A program made the translations under genes and the position numbers. Below the pieces are notes generated by a model. That model was given only the letters and a program-made list of their open reading frames with translations, did no database searches and was not told where the DNA came from. A stretch of 54,732 bases of DNA from a virus: the IMG/VR virus record IMGVR_UViG_3300010885_044183, positions 1 through 54,732 of that record; one strand, 5' to 3'. Position 1 is the stretch's first letter; each line of letters starts with the position of its first letter. Below are positions 15,195 to 23,694 of the stretch, in pieces.

Positions 15195-15947
15195 TTAGTC
15201 TTCAGCGTCTTCCATTTTTACCTTCACCTTGCCGGCGGACACGGACTCGTAGAACGATGATGCTTCGGCCAGCTCCTCAGACTCAGTCGCGCGCCCAAGC
15301 TCAATGACCCAGCCCTTCCACTTGCCCTTCTCGTTTTCTTCGTCCTTCGCCTTGCACTCGTACACGGTCTTGAACATGTCGCCGCCCTGCTGCTGCATCA
15401 GCGTCATCCAGTTCTTGGACTTTTTCATTTGAGTGCGCGAGAGGGAAACCAACACGCCGGTGCGGTCACCGTTGGGCAGCACGTGCAGGCAATAGTGCAT
15501 GCGGGTGTCAGTGAGGATGTCGCATTTCTTTTCGTTCACCGAGCCATCCGGCAACGCAAAATACCACCGCCCCTCGTCCGACTGCGCCAGCACGCCCGAC
15601 GCCTCCATACCGGCGATGGCCGAGGGCAGGAACTGCCCCTTGAACCCACCGCCCGAATCAGCGGGAGCCCAGCGGTTGAAACGGCGCTGGTATGCGCAAG
15701 GGATAATCTCTACGCTCTCGAACACTTCGCGCGTGACGGTGTTGAAGAACATGCCCGCCTTTGCGCCCTTGACGTATTCGTCGGAATCGGCGTCAGCCGC
15801 TGGACTCATCTTCTGCAGCATGGCGAGAAACGGTATCGCGAATGATTCCGCGTCCGCCTCTTCGAACCCACGCCCCATCGGTTTGCCCTTCACTGCGGGG
15901 AGTTGTTTCTTGACTTCTGCGACTTTGGTAGTTTTCTTTACAGCCAT
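15195..15947 (-). CDS. Conserved phage DNA-metabolism protein (possible ssDNA-binding type)
   Basis: The 250-residue protein starts MAVKKTTKVAEVKKQL at the conserved AAAGGAAC ribosome site. It contains a block common in phage replication modules: AIPFLAMLQKMSP, GAKAGMFFNTVTREVFESVEIIPCAYQRRFNRW and GGGFKGQF. An acidic C-terminal tail (KVKMEDAED) follows, and such tails are typical of single-strand binding proteins. It sits between primase and helicase genes. The ssDNA-binding role is an inference from composition and neighbours; the family is known mainly as uncharacterised. Confidence 0.6.
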   Translation of the reverse strand: MAVKKTTKVAEVKKQLPAVKGKPMGRGFEEADAESFAIPFLAMLQKMSPAADADSDEYVKGAKAGMFFNTVTREVFESVEIIPCAYQRRFNRWAPADSGGGFKGQFLPSAIAGMEASGVLAQSDEGRWYFALPDGSVNEKKCDILTDTRMHYCLHVLPNGDRTGVLVSLSRTQMKKSKNWMTLMQQQGGDMFKTVYECKAKDEENEKGKWKGWVIELGRATESEELAEASSFYESVSAGKVKVKMEDAED

Positions 15948-15987
15948 GATAGTTCCTTTCGTTTGTTTAATTAAATAACACCTTGCC

Positions 15988-16509
15988 CTACACCTTCGCC
16001 TTCTTCGGTAGCTGCACCACGGACTTGGTGGTGTCGTGAGCACCAAACATGTCCATTGGCAACTTGACTTTCGCCTTCACGCGCTCAACCACAAACGCCT
16101 TGAGCGTCTGCCAGTGCACCGCTCGCTCCAACTCGCACTCGAACTTCTTCTCGGTCAGCTCCGCCGCCAGCTTTGCCGCTTTGTCATACTCGCCTTTGCC
16201 GAAACTGATCGACAACTCTGTCTTCACAATTCCACCATACCCATTTGTATTCAGCCAGTCGAACGCCTCCTCACGCCGCTGCGCCGGTATTCCGACGGTG
16301 AAGTCCGGCCTCACCAGCACCTTTTCCCCGGAGTCCAGCGTGAACTCTTTGAGTTTTGCTTCGGCCATAGCTGCCGGCAAATCTTCCATGCACAGCTTCC
16401 GCAGCATCTCATTTAGGTCGGCCAGCGTTTGCGCGGTTTGCGCAATCTGCAGCTCAATATCCACCTGTCGCTTGGCCAGCGTTACGATCTCATCAAGTGC
16501 GCTTTGCAT
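15988..16509 (-). CDS. Conserved hypothetical replication-region protein, 173 aa
   Basis: The N-terminal 50 residues form a predicted coiled coil (IVTLAKRQVDIELQIAQTAQTLADLNEML). A compact domain follows: EFTLDSGEKVLVRPDFTVGIP, then REEAFDWLNTNGYGGIVKT. The Lys-rich end includes VERVKAKVKLP. Proteins of this design are common beside phage SSB-like genes, with unknown function. The start carries the exact AGAAAGGAACTAAAATG leader used by many early genes here. Confidence 0.55.
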   Translation of the reverse strand: MQSALDEIVTLAKRQVDIELQIAQTAQTLADLNEMLRKLCMEDLPAAMAEAKLKEFTLDSGEKVLVRPDFTVGIPAQRREEAFDWLNTNGYGGIVKTELSISFGKGEYDKAAKLAAELTEKKFECELERAVHWQTLKAFVVERVKAKVKLPMDMFGAHDTTKSVVQLPKKAKV

Positions 16510-16533
16510 TTTAGTTCCTTTCTGTAGTGGTGA

Positions 16534-16884
16534 TTAAACTTTATCAGCGCGCTCTTGCGCGCCGTATCGCTTTGTGAGCTTGGCCATGTTGTACTCTATG
16601 GTCTCTTCCCGCGTGATGAGCAGCGCTTGGCGCAGCACTTCCATGTAGAACTCGAGGTCGCCCAACTCTTCAACCACATTCTCGCGGTCAATGGGCTTGT
16701 TGTAGATCGCCGCCTTCTTCACCGCTTCCAGCAGTTCGCCCGCCTCACTGGAGATGCCCATCGCCATGTGCAGCTGATGCGCTTCGCTCGGAGTCAGCTC
16801 CCGTGCTATTGCCGCGCCATCCTTCGCCAACGCAAGCACGAAGTCCGAGTGCTCGGATGGTGGTATGCTTTGCCCTTCTTGCAT
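16534..16884 (-). CDS. MazG-like nucleotide pyrophosphohydrolase
   Basis: The 116-residue protein shows the all-alpha NTP-PPase pattern: SSEAGELLEAVKKAAIYNK followed by NVVEELGDLEFYMEVLRQ. These supply the EAGELLE and EELGD metal-binding helices of MazG-like enzymes. Such phage enzymes hydrolyse (d)NTPs or host alarmone-type nucleotides. The start at 16884 (MQEGQSIPP) has AAAGGAACTATC upstream; the frame continues to 16986 without a site. It fits with the other nucleotide-pool genes in this region. Confidence 0.75.
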   Translation of the reverse strand: MQEGQSIPPSEHSDFVLALAKDGAAIARELTPSEAHQLHMAMGISSEAGELLEAVKKAAIYNKPIDRENVVEELGDLEFYMEVLRQALLITREETIEYNMAKLTKRYGAQERADKV

Positions 16885-16898
16885 GATAGTTCCTTTCT

Positions 16899-17234
16899 TT
16901 ATTTTGAAATGGTTGAATAGTAACGTTTGTTCCGCGTATCCCATTCCAGCATACGCAGCCGCTTCCCTCTGTTGCCAATTGCCCACGCCAGCACCGCAAT
17001 CAGCGTAGGCGAACCCAGCGCCACAACGTAGTCCAGTTGCTCGTCATATGCGCTCGCCGCTATTGCGGCAACCTCTGCGGTAGTCTCGGCACCGATGATC
17101 GCCGCGCCCGGAGGCCACACAATTCGTATGTCTCCGAATTCCGCCGTAGCTGCCAAGTCCAGCCCTTTGCTCACCCAGCGCCCGAGAGGGTCTTTGCGCA
17201 TGGGTTCTTGAGGGATGTATACTGTTGGTCTCAT
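16899..17234 (-). CDS. Hypothetical protein, 111 aa
   Basis: The sequence begins MRPTVYIPQEPMRKDPLGRW and later has the acidic/aliphatic block AIIGAETTAEVAAIAASAYDEQLDYVVALGSPTLIAVLAWAIGNRG. This could be a small alpha/beta domain. It ends with a basic Tyr-rich tail. The N-terminus resembles other phage proteins that begin with a VYVPQEP-like strand. No function can be given. It has the AGAAAGGAAA early ribosome site. Confidence 0.5.
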   Translation of the reverse strand: MRPTVYIPQEPMRKDPLGRWVSKGLDLAATAEFGDIRIVWPPGAAIIGAETTAEVAAIAASAYDEQLDYVVALGSPTLIAVLAWAIGNRGKRLRMLEWDTRNKRYYSTISK

Positions 17235-17287
17235 TAGATTTCCTTTCTAAAATTTAGGGTAGCGCGCTCACCCTTGAAAGTAAACTG

Positions 17288-17506
17288 CTATGCCGTGCGC
17301 ACAAATAAAACGCCGCCCTCTACGCCAAGAATTTTGACCCTCTTTCCGGATTCGAGAACGGTCTGCACCGCTTGCCCCAACAGATGCTTGGTGCGGGCGG
17401 TGCCGTCTGTTGCGACGAACCATGTCTCGTACAGCTCCAGCCCCATCACCTCGCGCCGAATCTTATCATAGCGACTCTCGAATTGCGGCATTGTGTTCCG
17501 GTACAT
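17288..17506 (-). CDS. Hypothetical protein, 72 aa
   Basis: This small protein has an amphipathic N-terminal half (RYDKIRREVMGLELYETWF) and a beta-rich second half (VKILGVEGGVLFVRTA). AGGAGG lies seven bases before the ATG and overlaps the helicase stop codon, so it is co-translated with the helicase. No family is recognised. Confidence 0.5.
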   Translation of the reverse strand: MYRNTMPQFESRYDKIRREVMGLELYETWFVATDGTARTKHLLGQAVQTVLESGKRVKILGVEGGVLFVRTA

Positions 17507-17507
17507 T

Positions 17508-19193
17508 TCAGCCTCCTATCCATGGGCGCGCCGCGTCGCCGTTGATAACGTCGGCAACTTCTTTCTTAGAGCGCAATGCGTTGATGATGGTGGTGTCGAT
17601 AGTTTCCTCAGCCTCAAAGTCCACATACCCAACCGTGCCGACAGAGCCTATGCGGTGACAGCGGTCTTCAGACTGTAGCCGATCAATGAGCGCGAACGTG
17701 TTCGAGTAATACAGCGCGCTGTTGGAAACCGTCCAAGTTTGCGCCACACCGCCCGCCCGCTGCTGAGCGAGCATGAAGCGAGCCGCTCCTGAGCGGAAAT
17801 CTGCCACCGCCGCCGCCCGCCCCTTGTCGTTGATAGCGCCGTAGAACTGCACCACGCTCTTAGCGCCATACGCCTCACGCAACACCTCACTTATCCGCCG
17901 TATGTCCTCTGTGAATCGGCACCAAATGATCGCCGCCTCATCCCGCCCCTCTAAATACTCCATCAGCGACACAATGCGCGGATTCTCTTTCCAGCTCGGG
18001 AACAGCTCCACCTGCACGCCCTCTGCATTGGGGACATAGCCGCATATGATCTGTTGAAGGCGGAGATAGACGGTGAGCTTGTTGAAGGTGCTGATGCTGC
18101 CGTTTTCCCACTCTATGCGGCACTCCGCCTTCACCTTCTCGTAAAGTTCGCGCTGCCGCCCGCTCAGCTCCGTGTAGTATCGGCTGTAGGTCTTCTCCGG
18201 CAGGTCTAGGCAGTCCGCCTTCAGCACGCGGTAGCTGTGGGGCTCGATTAGCGCGCGGAGCCGCTCTAGGTTCTTGTAGCGAGGTTTGCCGTCCTTGTCC
18301 TTGGCCACTATGGTCGGCAGATATGCGGGTTCCATGTATTTGTCGAAGGTGGTGATGATGCTGCGGGCATTTTTCGCCAACAGCGCATGCACCTCATCGG
18401 TGAGTTCCTCGGTGCAAATTTCCTTGGGCTTGAGCGGCACCCCATCCTCATCCATCGATCGCCAGCTGACCACATACCGCCCTTTCCACTTTTTCGGCAC
18501 GCGCATCGCTATGTGGCGCATGATGCCGCTGCTCTGTGGCATCAGCTCGGCATACTCTGATTTGAACGCGGTGTATGAGTCGGTCTCCAGTATCGTCGGG
18601 TCGAGGAACTCAAACTGTGAGAACAGATCGAATGGATTCTCTCCCACCGTGCCGGTCAGTATGCGTCGGTATGAGCTGTGGTTGCGCAGCTTGACGATGC
18701 GCTTGGTAGTGGATGCAGTGGGTGTTTTTATGCGGTGACTTTCATCCACGACTACCATCGCACTCTCACCAGAGTCCAGAAAGTCAATCGCGAAGTCCAG
18801 CGCGTTAGCACTCGCGCCGAACGCCTCTGAATTCATAACGACGATGCGCAGCACGTCTGTCGGCTTGAGTATGCGTTGGATCTCGAGCGCCCTTATGCGC
18901 GATATGCCGCTGGGCGACCGCCACCTCAGCATGACGTAGGGAATTTCATCCGGCAGGTGCGTTGGGATTTGCTCATTCAGCCACACAGGCACAGCGCCCT
19001 TCGGCGCGATGATCAGCACGATGTCGATTTTGCGGCTGCGCCATAGGTGCGCAATGTTGTCGATCAGCAGCTTGCTCTTGCCGGTGCCCTGCTCCATGAG
19101 TAGTGCATAGACCTTTTCATCTTTTGACTTTTTTAGACCGGTCAGTTGGTGCTTGAACGGCTTTGTCTTGAACTGCCTCGTCTTTATCATCAC
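17508..19193 (-). CDS. SNF2-type DNA helicase/ATPase
   Basis: The 561-residue superfamily-2 protein has motif I MEQGTGKSKLL (residues 33-43), motif Ia IIAPKGAVPVW, motif II VVVDESHRIK (DESH at 150-153) and motif III RRILTGTVGEN. Its C-terminal lobe contains AAIIWCRFTEDI, QFYGAINDKGRA and the diagnostic RLQSEDRCHRIG motif VI. It is a dsDNA translocase rather than a classical strand-separating helicase. A PD-(D/E)XK nuclease gene lies just upstream, a common phage pair. The start is a GTG or the adjacent ATG after AAAGGAACTGA. Confidence 0.88.
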   Translation of the reverse strand: MMIKTRQFKTKPFKHQLTGLKKSKDEKVYALLMEQGTGKSKLLIDNIAHLWRSRKIDIVLIIAPKGAVPVWLNEQIPTHLPDEIPYVMLRWRSPSGISRIRALEIQRILKPTDVLRIVVMNSEAFGASANALDFAIDFLDSGESAMVVVDESHRIKTPTASTTKRIVKLRNHSSYRRILTGTVGENPFDLFSQFEFLDPTILETDSYTAFKSEYAELMPQSSGIMRHIAMRVPKKWKGRYVVSWRSMDEDGVPLKPKEICTEELTDEVHALLAKNARSIITTFDKYMEPAYLPTIVAKDKDGKPRYKNLERLRALIEPHSYRVLKADCLDLPEKTYSRYYTELSGRQRELYEKVKAECRIEWENGSISTFNKLTVYLRLQQIICGYVPNAEGVQVELFPSWKENPRIVSLMEYLEGRDEAAIIWCRFTEDIRRISEVLREAYGAKSVVQFYGAINDKGRAAAVADFRSGAARFMLAQQRAGGVAQTWTVSNSALYYSNTFALIDRLQSEDRCHRIGSVGTVGYVDFEAEETIDTTIINALRSKKEVADVINGDAARPWIGG

Positions 19194-19335
19194 TCAGTTC
19201 CTTTATTTTGGCATCATATGCAACGACCGCCGCACGCGGAACCGCTACGTCAAATGCGGGTTCATAATCGTCAAACGCGCGCCGCAGCTTTGTCGCTGCC
19301 CGCAGCGCCTCTTCCAACTTCTGGAGTCGATTCAT
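19117..19335 (-). CDS. Hypothetical charged protein, 72 aa
   Basis: The protein has an N-terminal amphipathic helix (MNRLQKLEEALRAATKLRRAF) and a Lys/Asp-rich, probably disordered tail. Its 3' end overlaps the helicase gene by 77 bp, which is unusually long here. The start overlaps the acetyltransferase stop, suggesting coupling. Coding is likely but the function is unknown. Confidence 0.45.
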   Translation of the reverse strand: MNRLQKLEEALRAATKLRRAFDDYEPAFDVAVPRAAVVAYDAKIKELSDDKDEAVQDKAVQAPTDRSKKVKR

Positions 19336-19700
19336 CCGTTCGCCCAGCTACGGTAATGCTGGTGGGTGCCTTCGATTTGATGGAAGCCACGCGCGGAATA
19401 AAAGTCATGCAGCTGCTGCCCTTTGAGTCCTGGACGGCTGGCGTAGGGTGCAGCTCTGAATGTAACATTCGATGAAGTTTCCCAGCACCAGTCGGCCAGC
19501 TCCTTCAGCAGACGGCTGCCGAACCCTGCGCGCCGGAGTTTTGGCGCAACGTAGAAGTTCGTCATCCTCGCGCAGCTCTTTGGGTTGGGCAGTCGCAGGA
19601 TGAGGTGCTCTCTCTTGGTTAGCGCGCGCAGCACAAAGTGCACATCAACGCCATGCTCTGGGTGCATCCAGCAATAGTAGAAGCCTTTTGGTATCATCAT
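19332..19700 (-). CDS. GNAT-family N-acetyltransferase
   Basis: The 122-residue protein shows the GNAT core. Strand beta4 and the acetyl-CoA loop are MTNFYVAPKLRRAGFGSRLLKELADW read in parts (RRAGFG = R-x-x-G-x-G). The C-terminal signature is FYSARGFHQIEG. It would transfer an acetyl group from acetyl-CoA to a small molecule, protein or modified base. Acetyltransferases are known in phage thymidine-hypermodification pathways, and a candidate cluster lies about 5 kb away, but a link is speculative. The start at 19700 has the AGAAAGGAACTGC early site. Confidence 0.75.
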   Translation of the reverse strand: MMIPKGFYYCWMHPEHGVDVHFVLRALTKREHLILRLPNPKSCARMTNFYVAPKLRRAGFGSRLLKELADWCWETSSNVTFRAAPYASRPGLKGQQLHDFYSARGFHQIEGTHQHYRSWANG

Positions 19701-19738
19701 TGCAGTTCCTTTCTATGGGTTGGGAATAATACCGTCTT

Positions 19739-20173
19739 TCAGCTCGTCAGAGCGTTAATGAGCCGCCTCCAGCAAGAAGCGTCCCATTTATCATCATACC
19801 AATACCGCGCCTTCATGCACAGCTCGTCTCGCGTCCACTGATTGACAGTGCGCGCATGCACCCCATCAACCAACCAGCGATACGGCGCTGCAGATATGAA
19901 TGTAAACACGCGTCCATTGACAGAGACGCGCTTGAGCGCCCAGTTGATCTGATCGATGTTCAGCCCCTCTGCACCGAGCACCGCCGTGCTGTCTCGCGCG
20001 GGGAGCGGCACCGCCTTCAGCTCGATCCACCCCTCAACCCCGCGAATGACGTAGTTGACGTCAGGCATGCCCACCACCACCCCATTCTCCACCCGCTCCA
20101 ACAGAGAGAACGCGGGCAGTGTTTTCTGCACGCCATCGCGCAACCAGCTCCAGCTCGTCGCCTCAAGTCCCAT
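19739..20173 (-). CDS. PD-(D/E)XK nuclease (VRR-NUC-like)
   Basis: In this 144-residue protein, GMPDVNYVI (D38) and GWIELKAV (E51-x-K53) form the PD...ExK metal site of restriction-like nucleases. The N-terminus GLEATSWSWLRDGV resembles phage VRR-NUC proteins. It likely cuts branched or recombining DNA together with the SNF2 protein encoded next. The ATG at 20173 lacks a good ribosome site, while a short upstream frame with a strong one overlaps it (20163-20222). Translational coupling or a frameshifted start is therefore likely. Confidence 0.7.
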   Translation of the reverse strand: MGLEATSWSWLRDGVQKTLPAFSLLERVENGVVVGMPDVNYVIRGVEGWIELKAVPLPARDSTAVLGAEGLNIDQINWALKRVSVNGRVFTFISAAPYRWLVDGVHARTVNQWTRDELCMKARYWYDDKWDASCWRRLINALTS

Positions 20174-20222
20174 GCTTCACCCATCGATGCCCAAGCTCCA
20201 CTCTCTGATTCTGATCATTCAT
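20163..20222 (-). CDS. 19-codon upstream reading frame with strong ribosome site
   Basis: AGGAGC lies just before an ATG at 20222 that opens MNDQNQRVELGHRWVKHGT and stops at 20163, 11 bases inside the nuclease gene. The nuclease ATG itself has no clear site. This looks like a leader that couples translation. A single-base frameshift would instead fuse it to the nuclease as an N-terminal extension. Confidence 0.4.
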   Translation of the reverse strand: MNDQNQRVELGHRWVKHGT

Positions 20223-20300
20223 AAAAGCTCCTATTTTAGGGTATACAAGGGCATCAGCCGCCCTCTGAAAAGCGTGTAGCGCGTGATCTACAAGCCTGAT

Positions 20301-23114
20301 TTACTGCTCCGGCCATGATTCAGCCGTGACATCCTTCGCCCAAGTAACATTTATGTGGCGGATCTTATTGAAGCGTCCGCGCATCACATACCAACTTTTA
20401 TCCACCACGCCGGTCTCCGTTATGCCGCGTCCGACCTCCGCGTAGACCCCCGCCGACACCGTCATCCCGCGCCGCCCCGTATCGTCCTCGATGACCATAT
20501 TGAGGTATGCGGTATCGTGCGTCATCATCTTTGGACGCCCATCCTGCACCCGCTTGACTTGGAACACATACTCATTCAGGTCACGCGGCACCTTACTCAC
20601 CAACCGCCCAAGGAAGTAGAAATCTGATGGATTCTCCCCAGCAGTCAGTGCTGCGTCGATGTCGCGCATAGTCCACAGCTTACGCACGCCCGGAAAGCCG
20701 CACTTGGCTGGGTTGGCGTATAGCGCGGCATACCGCTCGTGCGCTGGGTATATGTTCGAATAGAGCACTTCCGCCGCCTCTATTTTCGCCTCGTCCTTAT
20801 CAGTCCATTTGCCGCGCGACTCTACGAACTTTTTGGCGGTGGTCTCGCCGAACCCCTTCAAGTTGAGGAATCCGCCGGTGAGCTTGCCGTTGATCACCTC
20901 CCAGTTCTCGCGCGAGGTGCGCACGTCAAACGCCACGAACTTGATCTTCTCCGCGTGCAGCTCACGTAGCAGGTTGATCGTTTGGGCTTCACCCTTGGTG
21001 TGACGTAACGTAGCGCAAGCAAACTCGAGCGGGTGATGCGCCTTCAGCCAGCCGCACCAGTAACTGATCAGCCCATAGGCCACCGCGTGCGACTTGTTAA
21101 ACGCCCAAGCACCCATAGTGGTAAGGTGACCCCACACTTTAGACGCCGCCGCCTCAGGCACGCCCTGCTTCTTTGCGCCTGCAATGAACTTGACGCGATA
21201 GGTGTTGAAGTATTCCTCACCCTTGCTCTTGCTCATGGTCTTGCGGATGTCGGTCACGTCCTCCCACGACAGCTGCCCAACCTTGCGCGCGATCTGCATC
21301 ACCTGCTCCTGGTACACGATGATGCCATAGGTGCCGCTGGTAAACTCGTCACATAGCTGGTGCAGGTTCTCGAGCCGCCCTTCACGCCCCATGCGCCGGT
21401 CGCACCACTCTTGCCCGCCGCCGGAGTTGAGTGGTCCTGGCCGACCTAGTGCGCCGATAGCCACAATGTCCGCAAACTCCGACACCACGATCATCTTCTG
21501 CAGCATCTGCAGCGCGTCACCCTCGAACTGGAAGATGCCCGCCCAGCGCTGCTCGTTGAACAAATTGAATACCGCCGCATCATCCAGCGGCAGCTTAGTC
21601 AGGTCGATGCGCTTTCCGGGCAGCTGCTCGATCGTATGCTCTAGCACCGCCAGTGTGCGCAGCCCCAGCATGTCGATCTTGAGTAGATTCAACGCCTCTG
21701 CGCTCACCTTGTCCACCTGCGCAGTAGAGCTCTCCGCGTTGACGGTGCAGAAATGGTTCACGGGCTCTGCACAAACCACAATGCCCGCCGCGTGGGTGCC
21801 GGAGGTTTGCGCGTGCCCCTCGAATGCAGTGGCTGTGCGCACTTGAGGGAATCGAGCGAGCACCGCCTTGCCCGCGTCCATACCTTCGAGCGTGTCCAGT
21901 AGGCAAAGCTCGCCTCGAGAGTCGCCCGACGCCCGCTCCACCATCACATCGAGCAGCGGCTGGAATTCCCAAGGCTTGATGTCGAGCCGCTTGCCCACCA
22001 GCTTCAGAATGGACTTGGGCTGCAGCGTCAGCACTGTGCCGATATGCACCACGTGGTCGTCGCCATACTTCTCGCGCAGATACTGAATCACCATCTCCCG
22101 CTTCGGGTCTGGCGGGAAATCCAAGTCAATGTCCGGGAGATCCGCTCTTGTAACATCAATAAACCGTTCAAACAGCAGGCCGTGATGGATAGGATCGATA
22201 TCAGTAATATACAGCAGAAAACAAACAAGTGAACCGGCACTTGAGCCGCGCGCCGGACCAACCACCATATGCTTTTTGGCATAGACCACCATATCCGATA
22301 TGATTAGGAAATAACTCTCGAACTTCTTCTCGTGGATCATCTTCAGCTCATGCAGCAGCCGCTCCTCATACCGTTTTGTCCAGCGCCCGAGCCGCGCCTT
22401 TATGTTCGCCCGACAGAGCTTTTCAATATCACCCTTAATTGTCATGTTTACGGCGACTGGCAGATTTACCGAACAGGTTTCGGCTATTTCGTCGCTCAAA
22501 GTCAACGCGGATGGGGGCAAGGATTTGACGTATGCACGCACCTCACGTTCGGAAAGGATGTGTTGGGGATAGTTCTCCGGCGAGCCGCCAAATAGCGCGT
22601 ATGCCCCTTTATCCGTGATATTTGGGTATCGGTTTTCTGAAACCGCAACCAAAGGCAAGCCACTCGCCTTTTTCTGCGTCAGCAATTCTTGAGGCGTAGA
22701 GGGCGATACGTCCGCATACCAATGCGCAAGCTTGGACTTCTTCAGCTTCTTGGGCGGAGCGAGTGAGCCGTTTAGCTTTATCACATTTGGGCTAGAGTCG
22801 TACAGCGCCTGCACCGAAAGGGCACCGCTGACTGCCGCAGACGAGAGGCCGTAAAGTTCCTTCAGCCCCGCGTTGTTGCGTGCAATAAGAGTGAGGCGTG
22901 CGGTGTCGCAGCGCACCTCAGCGCCGAGCAGAGGCTTGATGCCCGCAGCCTTGCACGCCGCGAACCAAGAGACGTGCCCAAAGGTGGTGGCGTCAGTTAA
23001 GCACGCCGCCTTCTGGCCGAGCTCTTTTACGCGGTTGACGATCGAAGCGATGCGGCCATAGCCGCGATCACTAAAATCGAAATGGAACTCAGAGTGGATT
23101 CGTAGGTTGATCAT
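20301..23114 (-). CDS. DNA polymerase III alpha-type (DnaE-like) polymerase
   Basis: The 937-residue replicative polymerase of family C has an N-terminal PHP domain (LRIHSEFHFDF, CLTDATTFGHVSW). The palm has GPARGSSAGSLV (286-297) and the catalytic PDIDLDF (327-333), then a fingers region with GIIVYQEQVMQIAR and WAFNKSHAVAYG. A helix-hairpin-helix-like region (GGFLNLKGFGETTAKKFVE) and a short C-terminus follow. It is about 200 residues shorter than bacterial DnaE and seems to lack most of the tau-binding tail. The His of the first PHP motif is kept, but the motif is altered (HSEFHF). A proofreading-type exonuclease is encoded just upstream. Confidence 0.9.
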   Translation of the reverse strand: MINLRIHSEFHFDFSDRGYGRIASIVNRVKELGQKAACLTDATTFGHVSWFAACKAAGIKPLLGAEVRCDTARLTLIARNNAGLKELYGLSSAAVSGALSVQALYDSSPNVIKLNGSLAPPKKLKKSKLAHWYADVSPSTPQELLTQKKASGLPLVAVSENRYPNITDKGAYALFGGSPENYPQHILSEREVRAYVKSLPPSALTLSDEIAETCSVNLPVAVNMTIKGDIEKLCRANIKARLGRWTKRYEERLLHELKMIHEKKFESYFLIISDMVVYAKKHMVVGPARGSSAGSLVCFLLYITDIDPIHHGLLFERFIDVTRADLPDIDLDFPPDPKREMVIQYLREKYGDDHVVHIGTVLTLQPKSILKLVGKRLDIKPWEFQPLLDVMVERASGDSRGELCLLDTLEGMDAGKAVLARFPQVRTATAFEGHAQTSGTHAAGIVVCAEPVNHFCTVNAESSTAQVDKVSAEALNLLKIDMLGLRTLAVLEHTIEQLPGKRIDLTKLPLDDAAVFNLFNEQRWAGIFQFEGDALQMLQKMIVVSEFADIVAIGALGRPGPLNSGGGQEWCDRRMGREGRLENLHQLCDEFTSGTYGIIVYQEQVMQIARKVGQLSWEDVTDIRKTMSKSKGEEYFNTYRVKFIAGAKKQGVPEAAASKVWGHLTTMGAWAFNKSHAVAYGLISYWCGWLKAHHPLEFACATLRHTKGEAQTINLLRELHAEKIKFVAFDVRTSRENWEVINGKLTGGFLNLKGFGETTAKKFVESRGKWTDKDEAKIEAAEVLYSNIYPAHERYAALYANPAKCGFPGVRKLWTMRDIDAALTAGENPSDFYFLGRLVSKVPRDLNEYVFQVKRVQDGRPKMMTHDTAYLNMVIEDDTGRRGMTVSAGVYAEVGRGITETGVVDKSWYVMRGRFNKIRHINVTWAKDVTAESWPEQ

Positions 23115-23443
23115 ATCGCCTCGATGTTATTGACGCCATAGCCGATGATGCGCGGGTCGCAGTCCCAGTGATGATCGAGTTCATCGCCGCCGAACCGCTC
23201 CACCGCCTCTTGCGCAAGCACGGTGGAATGCGCGTGCTCGCACCACTTACTGCCACGGCGGTGCGTAAAGTGATACCCTTCGCAGCGGCAAACTGCGAGG
23301 GCGTTGCGCCGTTCTTGGTTCAGGTCGTGGTTGTATCGCCGATTCCCGCAAGCAGCACACGCCGGTGGGCGAATGTAATCCTTCATCAATCGCTTCAGCG
23401 CACGCCGCTTACCGCACCGGGAACAGCGGTGCAGATAGGCCAT
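23111..23443 (-). CDS. Zinc-finger-like protein, 110 aa
   Basis: The protein has two Cys pairs near the N-terminus (CSRCGKRRALKR and PPACAACGNRRY) and a later Cys/His block (CRCEGYHFTHRRGSKWCEH), suggesting two zinc sites. It ends with an acidic tail (GGDELDHHWDCDPRI). Similar Cys-rich proteins are frequent in phage replication modules. The start at 23443 follows GAAGGGG and overlaps the upstream stop (TAATG). It overlaps the polymerase start by 4 bp. Confidence 0.6.
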   Translation of the reverse strand: MAYLHRCSRCGKRRALKRLMKDYIRPPACAACGNRRYNHDLNQERRNALAVCRCEGYHFTHRRGSKWCEHAHSTVLAQEAVERFGGDELDHHWDCDPRIIGYGVNNIEAI

Positions 23444-23694
23444 TACAGGAACCCCTTCTCTCCGGCGATCCACTCCGTCATCTCGACATTGTAGTCACCT
23501 TCGACTTCCGTTTTGTTCATATGGATGATCTGCGACTTGGGCACCCACTTGGCATCGGTCTCCACCTTGCCGGTGCCTTCCCAGAGCAGCACCGCCTTGT
23601 CTGATTCGCGCACCTTGGTGAAATAGCCTTCCCAAGTTTTGCGTTCCTTCTGCGCATACTCGTGGTTGCGCACATACTCTCGTTTCTGGCTCAT
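23443..23694 (-). CDS. Hypothetical protein, 83 aa
   Basis: This small charged protein has a predicted Sm-like or beta-barrel pattern: YFTKVRESDKAVLLWEGTGKVETDAKWVPKSQI read in strands. Small phage proteins that end KWVPKSQI and sit near exonuclease or DNA-modification genes are common and unassigned. It overlaps both neighbours (ATGA and TAATG), so it belongs to one operon with the exonuclease and the polymerase. Confidence 0.55.
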   Translation of the reverse strand: MSQKREYVRNHEYAQKERKTWEGYFTKVRESDKAVLLWEGTGKVETDAKWVPKSQIIHMNKTEVEGDYNVEMTEWIAGEKGFL

